Assembly: GCA_965263335.1 (NCBI GenBank)
Contig: CBDHHE010000001.1
Span: forward strand, 1,984,001-2,048,000
Length of the DNA: 64,000 nucleotides
DNA from: Thermohalobaculum sp965263335
GTDB lineage: Bacteria > Pseudomonadota > Alphaproteobacteria > Rhodobacterales > Rhodobacteraceae
Direction of reading: 5' to 3'
The translations under genes were made by a program, and so were the position numbers. The notes beneath the pieces are model-generated. The model was not told the DNA's origin. It saw only the letters and a list, made by a program, of their open reading frames with translations, and made no database searches. Shown piece by piece: positions 9,006 to 17,540 of the stretch. Numbering within the stretch: position 1 is the first letter of the stretch; each line of letters starts with the position of its first letter.

Positions 9006-9896
9006 TCACTCAACTGTGCGCGACCGGAACCGGGCACGATAGCGGCTCGGGGCCTCGCCGGTGCGCTCCCGATAGAAGCGGCTGAAGTAGCCCAGGTCCG
9101 TGAAGCCAAGGGTCTCAGAGATTTGGGCAATCGGCCAAGGCGTGTATGCCAGCTTCCGATTGGCCTCTCTTATGAGGCGATCATGGACAATCTGCATCGG
9201 GCTGCATCCAGCCACGGCGCGGCAGTCTCTCGTCAACTGCGATTTTGACGTGCCGACCTCGCGCGCATAGTCGACAGCGCTCCAGCCCTTTGTGAAGTGC
9301 TGCTCAACCAGGGCGAGGAAACCGTGAACGCGCAACTCGGAGTTTCCGCGACTGCCTAGGCGCGCGATGCTCTCATGGCTCTCGTCTCGCGCCCGGATGG
9401 CCCAGGTCATGACAAGCTCGAGCAAGGCCTGCAGAGCCAGCTGCCGATCGCGCCTTTGGTGGCGATACTCTTCCTCCAGTTCATCGAGAGACTTCGAGAG
9501 GCGCTCGAAGGCTTGCGCGCTGGATAGCACCATAAAAGGGAAGGCATCGATGCTGGCAACACCCCTCCCGCCACGAAGGGCCTCAAGTGGAACGGTTGTC
9601 ACGGTTCCAACCACTCTTGGCGAGAAATGGAAACCGTGCACGACTCTCGGAGGAACAAAGAGAATGGCGGGTTCGGTTGTTGTTGTCACATCGCCATCGA
9701 GATCGATGTCGATGTCGATGGTGTGAAATCGCATGATCTGGAACAGATCCAAATGTCGATGGGGCCATATCCGCCAATCATGGTGCTGGCTGCGGTCCTT
9801 CAAGGTCTCGACATGGATGAGATCGGGCAGCCCATGCTGCTCGGCCTCACCGTAGAGCTGGAAACTCGGAACGATATCGCGTGCGGTCTTGTTCAT
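9006..9896 (-). CDS. pobR: AraC-family activator, PobR/HpaA type
   Basis: A 296-residue regulator. The N-terminal cupin sensor includes WPHRHLDLFQIMRF and the VPPRVVHGFHF loop. The C-terminal pair of helix-turn-helices includes YAREVGTSKSQLTRDCRAVAG and the signature PIAQISETLGFTDLGYFSRFYRERTGEAPSRYR. This architecture is that of the AraC-type PobR/HpaA regulators of 4-hydroxybenzoate or 4-hydroxyphenylacetate use. It is divergent from the TRAP-pobA-pcaHG operon, which supports the role. The ATG at 9896 (MNKTARDIV) fits the cupin start; an open frame extends to 10130 but would overlap the dctP promoter and start. The gene symbol is by context. Confidence 0.8.
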   Translation of the reverse strand: MNKTARDIVPSFQLYGEAEQHGLPDLIHVETLKDRSQHHDWRIWPHRHLDLFQIMRFHTIDIDIDLDGDVTTTTEPAILFVPPRVVHGFHFSPRVVGTVTTVPLEALRGGRGVASIDAFPFMVLSSAQAFERLSKSLDELEEEYRHQRRDRQLALQALLELVMTWAIRARDESHESIARLGSRGNSELRVHGFLALVEQHFTKGWSAVDYAREVGTSKSQLTRDCRAVAGCSPMQIVHDRLIREANRKLAYTPWPIAQISETLGFTDLGYFSRFYRERTGEAPSRYRARFRSRTVE

Positions 9897-10004
9897 GGAG
9901 CACAACTCAGGTCGAGTTTGCGCCGATTGTGCAAATCTCGGCGCCGAATGTCCATGGTACGAATAGTGGTTCGCCGATATCACCGAAACGGAGCGACAGT
10001 CACG

Positions 10005-10018
10005 TTGACATAGGTCAA
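10005..10018 (+). promoter_or_regulatory. Perfect TTGAC-N4-GTCAA palindrome before dctP
   Basis: The 14-mer TTGACATAGGTCAA is an exact inverted repeat just upstream of the GGGGGAGG ribosome site of dctP. It lies in the 139-bp divergent promoter region shared with the AraC-type regulator. The position suits an operator overlapping the 5' leader or a promoter element. Which protein binds is unknown, since AraC proteins usually use direct repeats. Confidence 0.35.
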
Positions 10019-10035
10019 TGCAGGGGGAGGCCCAG

Positions 10036-11073
10036 ATGTTCACACGACGCGAGTTCCTCGGCACGACGGTAGCGGGTGCTGCATCATTCTCTGTTCCAAG
10101 GCGCGCAGAAGCTGCAGAGTTTACGTTCACGATCCATCACTTTCTGAGCCCGAAAGCGCCGGCGCAGACAAAGTTGATCCAGCCCTGGGCGGACCGGATC
10201 ACCGAGGCGTCCAAGGGTCGCATCGCCTTCGAGATCTTTCCTTCGATGTCACTCGGCGGAAAGCCGCCTGAGCTCTACGATCAGGTGCGTTCGGGCGTCG
10301 CCGACATTGTCTGGACACTGCCCGGCTACACGCCGGGCGTCTTTCCGCGGCTCGAGGTCTTCGAGTTGCCGATGGTACACGGCGGAAGTGCAGAGGTGAC
10401 AACCAACGCGATCCAGGATGTCATGCCGCTGCTCGCCGACGATCTGAGTGACGTGAAACCGCTGCTCATCCACACACATGCGGGCAATGCGCTCCATATG
10501 GTGAGCAAGGACGTGAACGGGCCGGCTGATGTGGCCGGGCTCAAGTTGCGCAGTCCCTCGAGAACAGGTGTCTGGATGCTCGAAAGCTGGGGGGCGGAAC
10601 CGGTTGGCATGCCGGTGCCCGCACTGCCCCAGGCGCTCTCGAAGGGAACGATCGACGGCGCACTTATCCCGTTCGAGGTTGCTATCCCGCTCAAGATTGC
10701 GCAGCTGGCGGAGTACTCGATCGAGCTGGCAGGTGGTCGGCGTTTCGGGACTGCCGCCTTCATGTTCGCAATGAACAAGGATCGTTTCGCCGCCCTGCCC
10801 GAAGACCTGCAGTCAATCGTCGAGGAGAACTCGGGGGCCGCGATCAGCAGCGAGATCGGCGCGGCTTGGGATGCAATCGAGCCGATCGGCAAGAAAATTG
10901 CGACTGATCAGGGACGGACCGTGAAGGAGCTTTCGGCGGAGGCCTCGTCCGAGTTTGACCGTCTGCATGAGAGTTTGGCCGGACGCTGGCTCGAAGAGGT
11001 CGGAACCAAAGGCATTGACGGTGCCGCGCTCCTCGCCGCCGCAACGGATGCGATGAAGGCGCGCAGCGCCTGA
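10036..11073 (+). CDS. dctP: TRAP transporter substrate-binding protein, aromatic-acid locus
   Basis: A 345-residue periplasmic protein with a twin-arginine leader (FTRREFLGTTVAGAASFSVP). The DctP fold shows in ITEASKGRIAFEIFPSMSLGG, DIVWTLPGYTPG, the conserved arginine region LKLRSPSRTGVWMLESWGA and the VPALPQALSKGTIDGAL segment. Start 10036 follows GGGGGAGG. It feeds the DctQ/DctM permease encoded next. Given pobA and pcaHG downstream, 4-hydroxybenzoate or a related aromatic acid is the probable ligand (inference). Confidence 0.87.
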   Translation: MFTRREFLGTTVAGAASFSVPRRAEAAEFTFTIHHFLSPKAPAQTKLIQPWADRITEASKGRIAFEIFPSMSLGGKPPELYDQVRSGVADIVWTLPGYTPGVFPRLEVFELPMVHGGSAEVTTNAIQDVMPLLADDLSDVKPLLIHTHAGNALHMVSKDVNGPADVAGLKLRSPSRTGVWMLESWGAEPVGMPVPALPQALSKGTIDGALIPFEVAIPLKIAQLAEYSIELAGGRRFGTAAFMFAMNKDRFAALPEDLQSIVEENSGAAISSEIGAAWDAIEPIGKKIATDQGRTVKELSAEASSEFDRLHESLAGRWLEEVGTKGIDGAALLAAATDAMKARSA

Positions 11074-11140
11074 ACGCGCTTGCAGAAGAGAGCCGCCAGC
11101 AGGGCATCTTGCTGGCGGCCCGGAAAAACCGGTGCTCCTG

Positions 11141-11665
11141 ATGATCCGACTTGTTCACGCCCTCTGCTGGTGGAGCGCGGTGCTGGGTGGCGTGCTCTTT
11201 GCGGTCGTCGTCCTCGTCACAGTCGTGAACGTCTCCGGCTTCGTGCTGAACGCCGGCGCTCGCCTCTTCGATCGTACGGTCCCCGGGCTCCCCGGTTATG
11301 AGGACGCAGTGTCGATGTTCGTTGGCCTTGGCGCACTTCTCATGCTCCCTTGGTGCCAGCTTCAACGCGGACACGTGAGCGTCGATCTGTTCACCGGCCT
11401 GATGTCCGAGCGTGCACTTGATCGGCTCACGCGCATCACTGACGCGCTCATGGGCTGTCTGGCGGCATTCCTTTCGGGAATGATGGCAAAGGGCATGCTG
11501 GGCTATCTTGCCGACGGTCTCCGCACACCGGTGCTTGAGTGGCAAATCTGGCCATTCATGTTGCCCGGCATTGTTGCGCTGGCGCTTTGGGCGGTTGCCG
11601 CTTTCACGCTCGCACTCGCTCCGATCGACGCACAAGAAGCGCCCGCTCGCGGAACCGCGCCGTGA
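11141..11665 (+). CDS. dctQ: TRAP transporter small permease
   Basis: A 174-residue four-helix membrane protein with the DctQ pattern: a long first helix, then PGYEDAVSMFVGLGALLMLPWCQLQRGHVSVDLF and two C-terminal helices. A GTG at 11132 is an alternative start; neither has a strong ribosome site. Its stop overlaps the GTG start of dctM (GTGA), a sign of coupled translation with the large permease. Confidence 0.87.
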   Translation: MIRLVHALCWWSAVLGGVLFAVVVLVTVVNVSGFVLNAGARLFDRTVPGLPGYEDAVSMFVGLGALLMLPWCQLQRGHVSVDLFTGLMSERALDRLTRITDALMGCLAAFLSGMMAKGMLGYLADGLRTPVLEWQIWPFMLPGIVALALWAVAAFTLALAPIDAQEAPARGTAP

Positions 11666-13044
11666 ACGAACGAGAGCTCGTCGGGGCGGGCGCAATCGTC
11701 GTGCTGTTCCTGCTGATAATGATGCGGGTACCCGTCGCGCTGTCGATGATCGCAACTTCCGTCGGCGGGGCTTACGTTCTCAGCGAGGTCGCACCTTTTC
11801 TGCGGTTTGGACCCTATCTCTCACAGTTTACGACATCGCTTTGGAACATCGTGTCGAACTATGATCTCTCGGTCGTGCCACTCTTCATCCTGATGGGCTT
11901 TTTGGCGTCCGAGGCGCGCCTCAGCCACGATCTTTTCCACGGTTTGAATGCGCTTGTCGGACGCCTCCGGGGCGGTGTCGCGATTGCGACGATCGTTGCC
12001 TGCGCGGGCTTCGGTGCCGTCAGCGGGTCTTCATTGGCCACGGCGAGCACGATGGCAAAGATATCGCTGCCGGAACTGAGGCGCTTGCGCTATCAGGAGG
12101 GACTTGCAACCGGCGTTCTGGCCGCTGGCGGCACACTTGGCATCCTGATCCCGCCTTCGGTCGCGCTGGTGATCTATGCCATCGTCGTCGAGGCATCCAT
12201 CATCGAAATGTTCCAGGCAGCTGTGCTGCCGGGGTTCCTCGCAGTGATCTTCTTCATCATCGTCGTCCGGCTCCTCGTTGCCCGTAAACCCGAGATCGCG
12301 CCGATGGCCGAGGCGTTGCCAACAGACGCGCATCGCCAGGCCGTTCTGCGGCTGATACCCGTGTTGGTGATCTTCGGCGCAATGATCTTGGGACTGGGTC
12401 TTGGCCTGTTCACACCGACACCGGCGGCTTCGGTCGGTGTGTTCATCATTGCACTCTACGGCTTTCTATCGCCCGGTCGACCACTCAGACTGCCAGGGAT
12501 GGCGAGCGCCGTTCTGGCGACAGCCAAGACAGCCGGCATGATCTACCTGATCCTATTCGCCGCCGATATGCTCAAGGGGTTCTTCGCGCGTACCGGCCTG
12601 CCTGCGACACTCAGCACGATGGCAGGGACCAGCGGACTCGATCCGTATGTGGTCATCCTTGTCCTTTTGCTCGTGCTCATCCTGCTCGGGTGTTTCATGG
12701 AGTCGCTCTCCATGATCCTCGTGGTCATCCCGTTCTTCTGGCCAATCCTCGTCGAGCTGAATGGCGGCGATTACACCACCGCCGAGACAGCCGCGTTCGG
12801 CATGGACAACGAGGACCTCAAGATCTGGTTCGGGATCCTTGCGCTTGTGGTGGTCGAACTCGGTCTGATCACACCTCCCGTCGGGCTCAACGTGTTCGTT
12901 ATCAAGAGCTTCTCGCCCCAGACGACGATGGGCACTATTTTTCGCGGCGTCTTTCCGTTCTTCATCGGTGAGGTGATACGCGTCGCGGTGCTGATACTAA
13001 TCCCCTCCATATGCCTGCTTTTGCCGACGCTTCTTAGGAGTTGA
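11662..13044 (+). CDS. dctM: TRAP transporter large permease
   Basis: A 460-residue protein with about twelve hydrophobic helices. DctM motifs visible are VPLFILMGFLASEARLS, ACAGFGAVSGSSLATASTMAKISLPELRR, GGTLGILIPPSVALVIYA and ITPPVGLNVFVIKS. It carries the Na+-coupled transport path of the TRAP system. The GTG start at 11662 overlaps the dctQ stop. The stop lies 2 bp before the pobA start, so uptake and hydroxylation are on one transcript. Confidence 0.9.
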   Translation: MNERELVGAGAIVVLFLLIMMRVPVALSMIATSVGGAYVLSEVAPFLRFGPYLSQFTTSLWNIVSNYDLSVVPLFILMGFLASEARLSHDLFHGLNALVGRLRGGVAIATIVACAGFGAVSGSSLATASTMAKISLPELRRLRYQEGLATGVLAAGGTLGILIPPSVALVIYAIVVEASIIEMFQAAVLPGFLAVIFFIIVVRLLVARKPEIAPMAEALPTDAHRQAVLRLIPVLVIFGAMILGLGLGLFTPTPAASVGVFIIALYGFLSPGRPLRLPGMASAVLATAKTAGMIYLILFAADMLKGFFARTGLPATLSTMAGTSGLDPYVVILVLLLVLILLGCFMESLSMILVVIPFFWPILVELNGGDYTTAETAAFGMDNEDLKIWFGILALVVVELGLITPPVGLNVFVIKSFSPQTTMGTIFRGVFPFFIGEVIRVAVLILIPSICLLLPTLLRS

Positions 13045-13046
13045 CG

Positions 13047-14267
13047 ATGGCCGCGGAACCTTCTGCCGAGCCCGTGCACACGGTGAAGACCCAGGTGGCC
13101 ATTGTCGGCGGCGGCCCATCGGGTTTGCTGCTCTCAAGGCTCCTGCACCTCGACGGCGTGCGCTCGGTTGTCATCGAAAGGAGGTCCGCGGCGCGCGTCA
13201 TGTCACGCATTCGCGCCGGCGTTCTGGAACAGGGGACTGTTGAGACTTTGCGACAAGCGGAGATCGGCGACCGATTGTGTCGGGAAGGTCTTGTCCACGA
13301 GGGCTTCGATCTCGCCGTTGACGGCCGGAACTTCCGCATTGCCCTGGGAGACCTGATCGGCCGTCATGTTACCGTCTATGGGCAGACAGAGGTGACGAAG
13401 GATCTGATGGAAGCTCACCGCGCCGCCGGCACCGAGATGTATCACGAAGCCGACGGGGTGATGCTGCACGACCTCGAGAAGGAAAAGCCATCGGTGACGT
13501 TCTCGATCGATGGCGAAGCCTTTCGCATCGAGGCAGATTTCATCGCCGGTTGCGACGGCTTCCGTGGTCCATCACGCCAAGCCATCCCGGCCTGCAAGCG
13601 CACCGAGTTCGAGCGTGTTTATCCCTTCGGCTGGCTTGGGATCCTCGCCGATGTGCCACCCTGCCAGGACGAGCTTATCTATGCCAACAGCAAGCGCGGC
13701 TTTGCTCTGGCCAGCATGCGCTCGCCAACCCGCTCGCGCTATTACATCCAGTGCCCGGCTGACGAGAACCTCGCGGAATGGCCGGATCACCGGCTGTGGG
13801 ATGAGCTCAAGCTCCGCCTCGGCCCCGAGGTCGCCAGCAACATCACCACCGGGCCAGCACTGGAGAAGAGTGTTGCGCCGCTGCGCAGCTTCGTCTGCGA
13901 GACGATGCGATTTGGACGGTTGTTTCTGGCCGGAGACGCCGCACACATCGTGCCGCCGACTGGAGCAAAGGGCCTCAATCTCGCGATTGGAGACGTCAAA
14001 TACCTCTCCACCGCGCTGGCCGCCTTCTACGCCGATGGAGAAGAACGCGGACTGGACCAGTACACCAAGGTCGCCCTCCGCCGGGTCTGGAAGTCAGAGC
14101 GCTTCTCCTGGATGCTCACGACCCTGCTGCACGACTTCGACGGCGATGACGCGTTCGGGCGACGAATGAAGGTGGCCGAACTGGACTACATCTTCTCGTC
14201 AAAGGCAGCCCAGACCTCGATTGCCGAGAACTATGTCGGGCTGCCCTACGACAACGTGCTTGCCTGA
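13047..14267 (+). CDS. pobA: 4-hydroxybenzoate 3-monooxygenase
   Basis: A 406-residue flavoprotein of group A aromatic hydroxylases that converts 4-hydroxybenzoate plus NADPH and O2 to protocatechuate. Visible motifs: the FAD dinucleotide fold IVGGGPSGLLLSRLL near residue 20, RIRAGVLEQGTVE (substrate and FAD contacts as in Pseudomonas PobA), the DG motif AGCDGFRGPSR near 170 and GDAAHIVPPTGAKGLNLAIGD near 295. Length is close to the 394 residues of the Pseudomonas enzyme. The ATG at 13047 follows AGGAG by 6 nt. Product feeds PcaHG encoded next. Confidence 0.95.
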   Translation: MAAEPSAEPVHTVKTQVAIVGGGPSGLLLSRLLHLDGVRSVVIERRSAARVMSRIRAGVLEQGTVETLRQAEIGDRLCREGLVHEGFDLAVDGRNFRIALGDLIGRHVTVYGQTEVTKDLMEAHRAAGTEMYHEADGVMLHDLEKEKPSVTFSIDGEAFRIEADFIAGCDGFRGPSRQAIPACKRTEFERVYPFGWLGILADVPPCQDELIYANSKRGFALASMRSPTRSRYYIQCPADENLAEWPDHRLWDELKLRLGPEVASNITTGPALEKSVAPLRSFVCETMRFGRLFLAGDAAHIVPPTGAKGLNLAIGDVKYLSTALAAFYADGEERGLDQYTKVALRRVWKSERFSWMLTTLLHDFDGDDAFGRRMKVAELDYIFSSKAAQTSIAENYVGLPYDNVLA

Positions 14268-14467
14268 TGGAGAAAGCTGATGCGCTTTGCGAGACGCCGA
14301 TCGACCGAGCGCTCCCCCGAGTGTTCACATAGTGTAACCCGACACTTCACTGGTGCACGTGACCGACGGCTTCTTGCCTGCGGCAGCTCACGTCGGCGAG
14401 GCAAGGGCCCAACATGCATTGAAGATCACCGAGCAGATCGTCGCGACCAAGCAGGAGGGGACATAGT
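14268..14467 (+). other. pobA-pcaH spacer with a short GTG-initiated frame
   Basis: A 200-bp spacer in an otherwise tightly packed operon. It contains a 37-codon frame from GTG at 14353 to TAG at 14464, immediately before pcaH. The peptide looks like a plausible C-terminal helix (residues such as ARAQHALKITEQIVATKQ), so it may be the tail of a decayed or deleted gene. I do not recognise the parent family. The AGGAGGGG ribosome site of pcaH is at 14453-14460. Confidence 0.25.
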
Positions 14468-15184
14468 ATGCAACACGCAGTAAGCGGGCGTCGCTGGTCC
14501 GACATGCCCGAGATGATCTTCCCTGACTACAAATCCTCCACCACGCGCGGTCCCAGCCAGCCCCCGGTTGCTGTGGCGGAGTGGGACCAGTCGCTCGCGC
14601 TCAAACCCGTCTGGCCCACGCTGCCCGACGGCGAGGCAGATCTCACGACAAATGCCCGCGTCAATGGTGACCCGATCGGTGAACGCATCCTCGTCGAAGG
14701 CCGGCTCACGGACGAGGCCGGTCGGGCGGTCCCAGGCGCGCTCATCGAAATTTGGCAAGCCAATGCCGCGGGACGTTACGTGCATCGTGAGGAGCGCCAC
14801 CCGGCTCCACTCGATCCGAACTTCCTGGGCGCAGGACGCACGATCACCGGAGTTGACGGCTCATATCGCTTCGTGACGATCAAGCCGGGCTCCTACCCTT
14901 GGGGCAATCACCGCAATGCATGGCGGCCGGCACATATCCATTTCGCCGTCTTCGGTGCCGGTATCGCGCAACGACTGATCACTCAGATGTATTTTCCCGG
15001 CGACCCGACCCTGCCCTTCGACCCGATCTTCAATGCAACGCCCGAAGCCTGCGTGCGCAACCGTCTGATCTGCCAGTTCTCAATCGAGGATACGGTGCCG
15101 AACTGGGCTCATTGCTACAAGTTCGACATCGTGCTGGCCGGCAAGGCCGCGACACCCTTTGAGGAGGGACATGACCATGGCTGA
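14468..15184 (+). CDS. pcaH: Protocatechuate 3,4-dioxygenase beta subunit
   Basis: A 238-residue subunit carrying the Fe(III) site. Ligands sit at Tyr104 (AGRYVHRE), Tyr143 (GSYPWGN), His156 and His158 (PAHIHF), with the 39/13/2 spacing of the Pseudomonas enzyme. With PcaG it cleaves protocatechuate to 3-carboxy-cis,cis-muconate. AGGAGGGG lies 7 nt before the ATG, and pcaG starts within its last codons. No pcaBCD or pcaIJF genes are in the window, so the lower pathway must be elsewhere. Confidence 0.95.
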   Translation: MQHAVSGRRWSDMPEMIFPDYKSSTTRGPSQPPVAVAEWDQSLALKPVWPTLPDGEADLTTNARVNGDPIGERILVEGRLTDEAGRAVPGALIEIWQANAAGRYVHREERHPAPLDPNFLGAGRTITGVDGSYRFVTIKPGSYPWGNHRNAWRPAHIHFAVFGAGIAQRLITQMYFPGDPTLPFDPIFNATPEACVRNRLICQFSIEDTVPNWAHCYKFDIVLAGKAATPFEEGHDHG

Positions 15185-15848
15185 CATGCGCGAGTTCGGC
15201 ACCATGAACCCTGCCGATCGCGGCGGCAGTCACGACCATGTCTACGAAGACGGCCGCACTGTGACGGCAACACCGGGTCCGACGCCGAGCCAGACGATCG
15301 GACCGTTCTTCGCCTTTGGCCTCACGCCGGGACCCTACGGCTACGCGCTGCGCGACATGCACAGCAACGACCTCACAGGGCCTGCCATTGCTGGCGAGCG
15401 AATTCTCCTGGAGGGCGAAGTCTTCGATGGCAGCGGGGTCCCGGTGCATGATGCAATGGTTGAGCTCCTGCAAGCCGACAGCGTCGGCGCCTATGCCGAT
15501 CAGGTGCGCAATGACGGCTTCACCGGCTACGGACGTTGCGGAACGGGGGCAATGGGCCCGGTCGAGGCCGGTGGCGATACGCGATTCCGCTTCCACACGA
15601 TCCGCCCTGGCGCCACCGCACCCGGCAACTGCCCGTTTGTGACGCTGGTTCTGACCATGCGGGGGCTTCTGAACCACTGTATCACCCGGGTGTACTTCCC
15701 AGAGGACGCACCACATCACGACCCGGTGCTTGGAGCAGTACCGAAAGAACGGCGCCGCACGCTCATCGCAGGCGCTGCGGAACGTGGACATTACCGCTTC
15801 GACATTCACATGCAGGGCGAGAACGAAACGGTATTTTTCGATGTCTGA
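15177..15848 (+). CDS. pcaG: Protocatechuate 3,4-dioxygenase alpha subunit
   Basis: A 223-residue homolog of the intradiol dioxygenase fold lacking the metal ligands, as expected for alpha subunits. TPSQTIGPFFAFGL near the N terminus is the PcaG signature, and GCGDTRFRF-like and RGLLNHCITRVYFPED segments follow. GAGGAGG at 15161-15167 fits an ATG at 15177 better than one at 15171. It overlaps pcaH by 8 bp, a normal arrangement for equimolar subunits. Confidence 0.93.
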   Translation: MADMREFGTMNPADRGGSHDHVYEDGRTVTATPGPTPSQTIGPFFAFGLTPGPYGYALRDMHSNDLTGPAIAGERILLEGEVFDGSGVPVHDAMVELLQADSVGAYADQVRNDGFTGYGRCGTGAMGPVEAGGDTRFRFHTIRPGATAPGNCPFVTLVLTMRGLLNHCITRVYFPEDAPHHDPVLGAVPKERRRTLIAGAAERGHYRFDIHMQGENETVFFDV

Positions 15849-16547
15849 ACGATCGGTCCAAGAGGTCTGCTGCGAATGCAAAGTGGTTGCCTTCTGACAC
15901 GCATGAAACCGGTCGAACCAACGACCTGTGCGCATTGGTGATTTCGACTTTGCTTGGAGAGTCGACGTCGCTCTGGACCCTGTTCGTCAATTCCTTTGAG
16001 CCTTCCGGCGTGACCGGGATTTCCGCCATTCAGGACCAAATGAGACCCCAAGCTTGACTTGTCGGCATACATGCCCTGCTGCGCAGAATTGGCGGCGGCC
16101 TGGTTCAGAGCCTGCCGTATGGAGCATGCCCGAGCCGTGACGCGTGCCTCGTGCAGACAAGGGCAGTTCGAGCTGCGGCACCCAACCCCGACGGACCGGC
16201 TCTTGTCGAACTCCAACGACCACCCGGCGCACTTGCGGCTTCAGTTGGCGCGTTGCTGAACACTCGTATCACGCGCGGGTCCAAGAGAACGCGGCGCTTG
16301 CACCCTGGCCGCAGTCTACACCGGCAGCACTCTAGCCCTTCTCGAAGCGAGACGGAGACCAGGAGCACGAGCAATAGAGAGCGCCGCTTGCTCAACCCTG
16401 CCGGTTTCACTCCTGCTGCCACCGACGAACTCGCAAGCGATCGCGGCGCACACCAGACGACTCAGAAGTGACTTTCTTGTGGGTTGCCGTGGCACTTCAT
16501 GAAAATCAGCCGTTGACCTTGGCGCGATCACATTATTAAATTTGCAT
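15849..16547. other. About 700-bp region without a recognised gene
   Basis: This is the longest gene-free stretch of the window, between pcaG and the first MBL-fold gene. Frames on both strands are short, arginine-rich and look like shadows. I see no tRNA, hairpin with a T-run or direct repeat. The last 35 bp hold a promoter-like TTGACC (16513-16518) with a 17-bp spacer to TTAAAT (16536-16541), which would place the RNA start at about the ATG at 16548. Confidence 0.4.
16513..16541 (+). promoter_or_regulatory. Possible sigma-70-like promoter for a leaderless mRNA
   Basis: A -35-like TTGACC and a -10-like TTAAAT are 17 bp apart. The usual 6-7 nt offset puts transcription start at the ATG at 16548. 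No Shine-Dalgarno precedes that ATG, so a leaderless message is possible. Read by eye only. Confidence 0.3.
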
Positions 16548-17516
16548 ATGTCGATAAGTATCCGAGCATCCTTGGGAACACTGGCGCTGCTCTTCTGCAC
16601 GCACGGCCTGGGCGCACACGCCGATCAGGCGATCCCTGATCAGTATCCGCAATCTTTCCTCTACCAAAAACCAGTCGAAGTCATACCGAACGTCTGGTCA
16701 GCGATTGGCGCAACCGCTCCGCCAACATACGAAAACTCTGGCCACAACAACAATCTAAGCTTCGTGGTCACGACAGACGGAGTCGTCGTGGTAAACGCCG
16801 GCGCCGCTGCAATCCTTGCCGAAGCGCTACACACTGAGATCAAGCGCATCACCGATCAGCCTGTCGTTTTGGTCATCAATGAAAACGGCCAGGGTCACGC
16901 CATGCTCGGCAACACGTACTGGGCCGACCAAGGCGTGCCGATCCTTGCCCATGAAGATGCAGCGGCCGAATTCAACGAGCGCGGCTACGATATTCTCGAC
17001 CGAATGAAAGACTACAATCGCGAGAAGGCTGACGGCACCGCTGTCACTCCACCAACGGAAACCTTCACCGACCGGCATGAAATCACGCTGGGCGGCACCA
17101 GGATTGAGGTGCTGTATCTCGGTCCCGCGCATTCACCCGGAGACATCTCCGTCTGGCTGCCAGACGAGCAGCTCGTCATTGCGGGTGACATGGCCTTTCA
17201 CGAGAGGATGCCACCGATCTTCGAAGACACCGACACCGCAGGGTGGATCGAGACCTGGGAGAACGAATTCGAAGCGCTGGGTGCTCTGTATGTGATCCCG
17301 GGCCACGGACATCCCACCAACATCGCACAGGTACGCCGCTACACGAGAGACTATCTGGTCTATCTGCGCGGCAAGATCCGCGAGCACATCGACAATGGTG
17401 GCGAGCTTGCCGACGCCTATTATGTCGACCAATCCCCCTACGCCCATCTGGACACGTTCGAAGAGCTGGCCACCCGCAATGCAGGCCGGGTCTACGAGCA
17501 GATGGAGTGGGAATAA
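16548..17516 (+). CDS. Periplasmic MBL-fold protein with degenerate first zinc motif (SoxG/SoxH-like)
   Basis: A 322-residue exported protein with signal peptide SIRASLGTLALLFCTHGLGAHA. The fold is that of metallo-beta-lactamase hydrolases: NNLSFVVTTDGVVVVNAG, then LGPAHSPGDISVWLPDEQLVIAGD and VIPGHGHPTN. The canonical HxHxDH is replaced by INENGQGHAMLGNTYW, keeping only the last histidine, while the later His and Asp ligands remain. It lies next to a canonical MBL gene and convergent with the sox operon. Paracoccus sox loci end with genes for such hydrolases, so a sulfur-related role is plausible but unproven. Confidence 0.75.
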   Translation: MSISIRASLGTLALLFCTHGLGAHADQAIPDQYPQSFLYQKPVEVIPNVWSAIGATAPPTYENSGHNNNLSFVVTTDGVVVVNAGAAAILAEALHTEIKRITDQPVVLVINENGQGHAMLGNTYWADQGVPILAHEDAAAEFNERGYDILDRMKDYNREKADGTAVTPPTETFTDRHEITLGGTRIEVLYLGPAHSPGDISVWLPDEQLVIAGDMAFHERMPPIFEDTDTAGWIETWENEFEALGALYVIPGHGHPTNIAQVRRYTRDYLVYLRGKIREHIDNGGELADAYYVDQSPYAHLDTFEELATRNAGRVYEQMEWE

Positions 17517-17540
17517 TCTTCACCACTAGGAAACGGTGCC

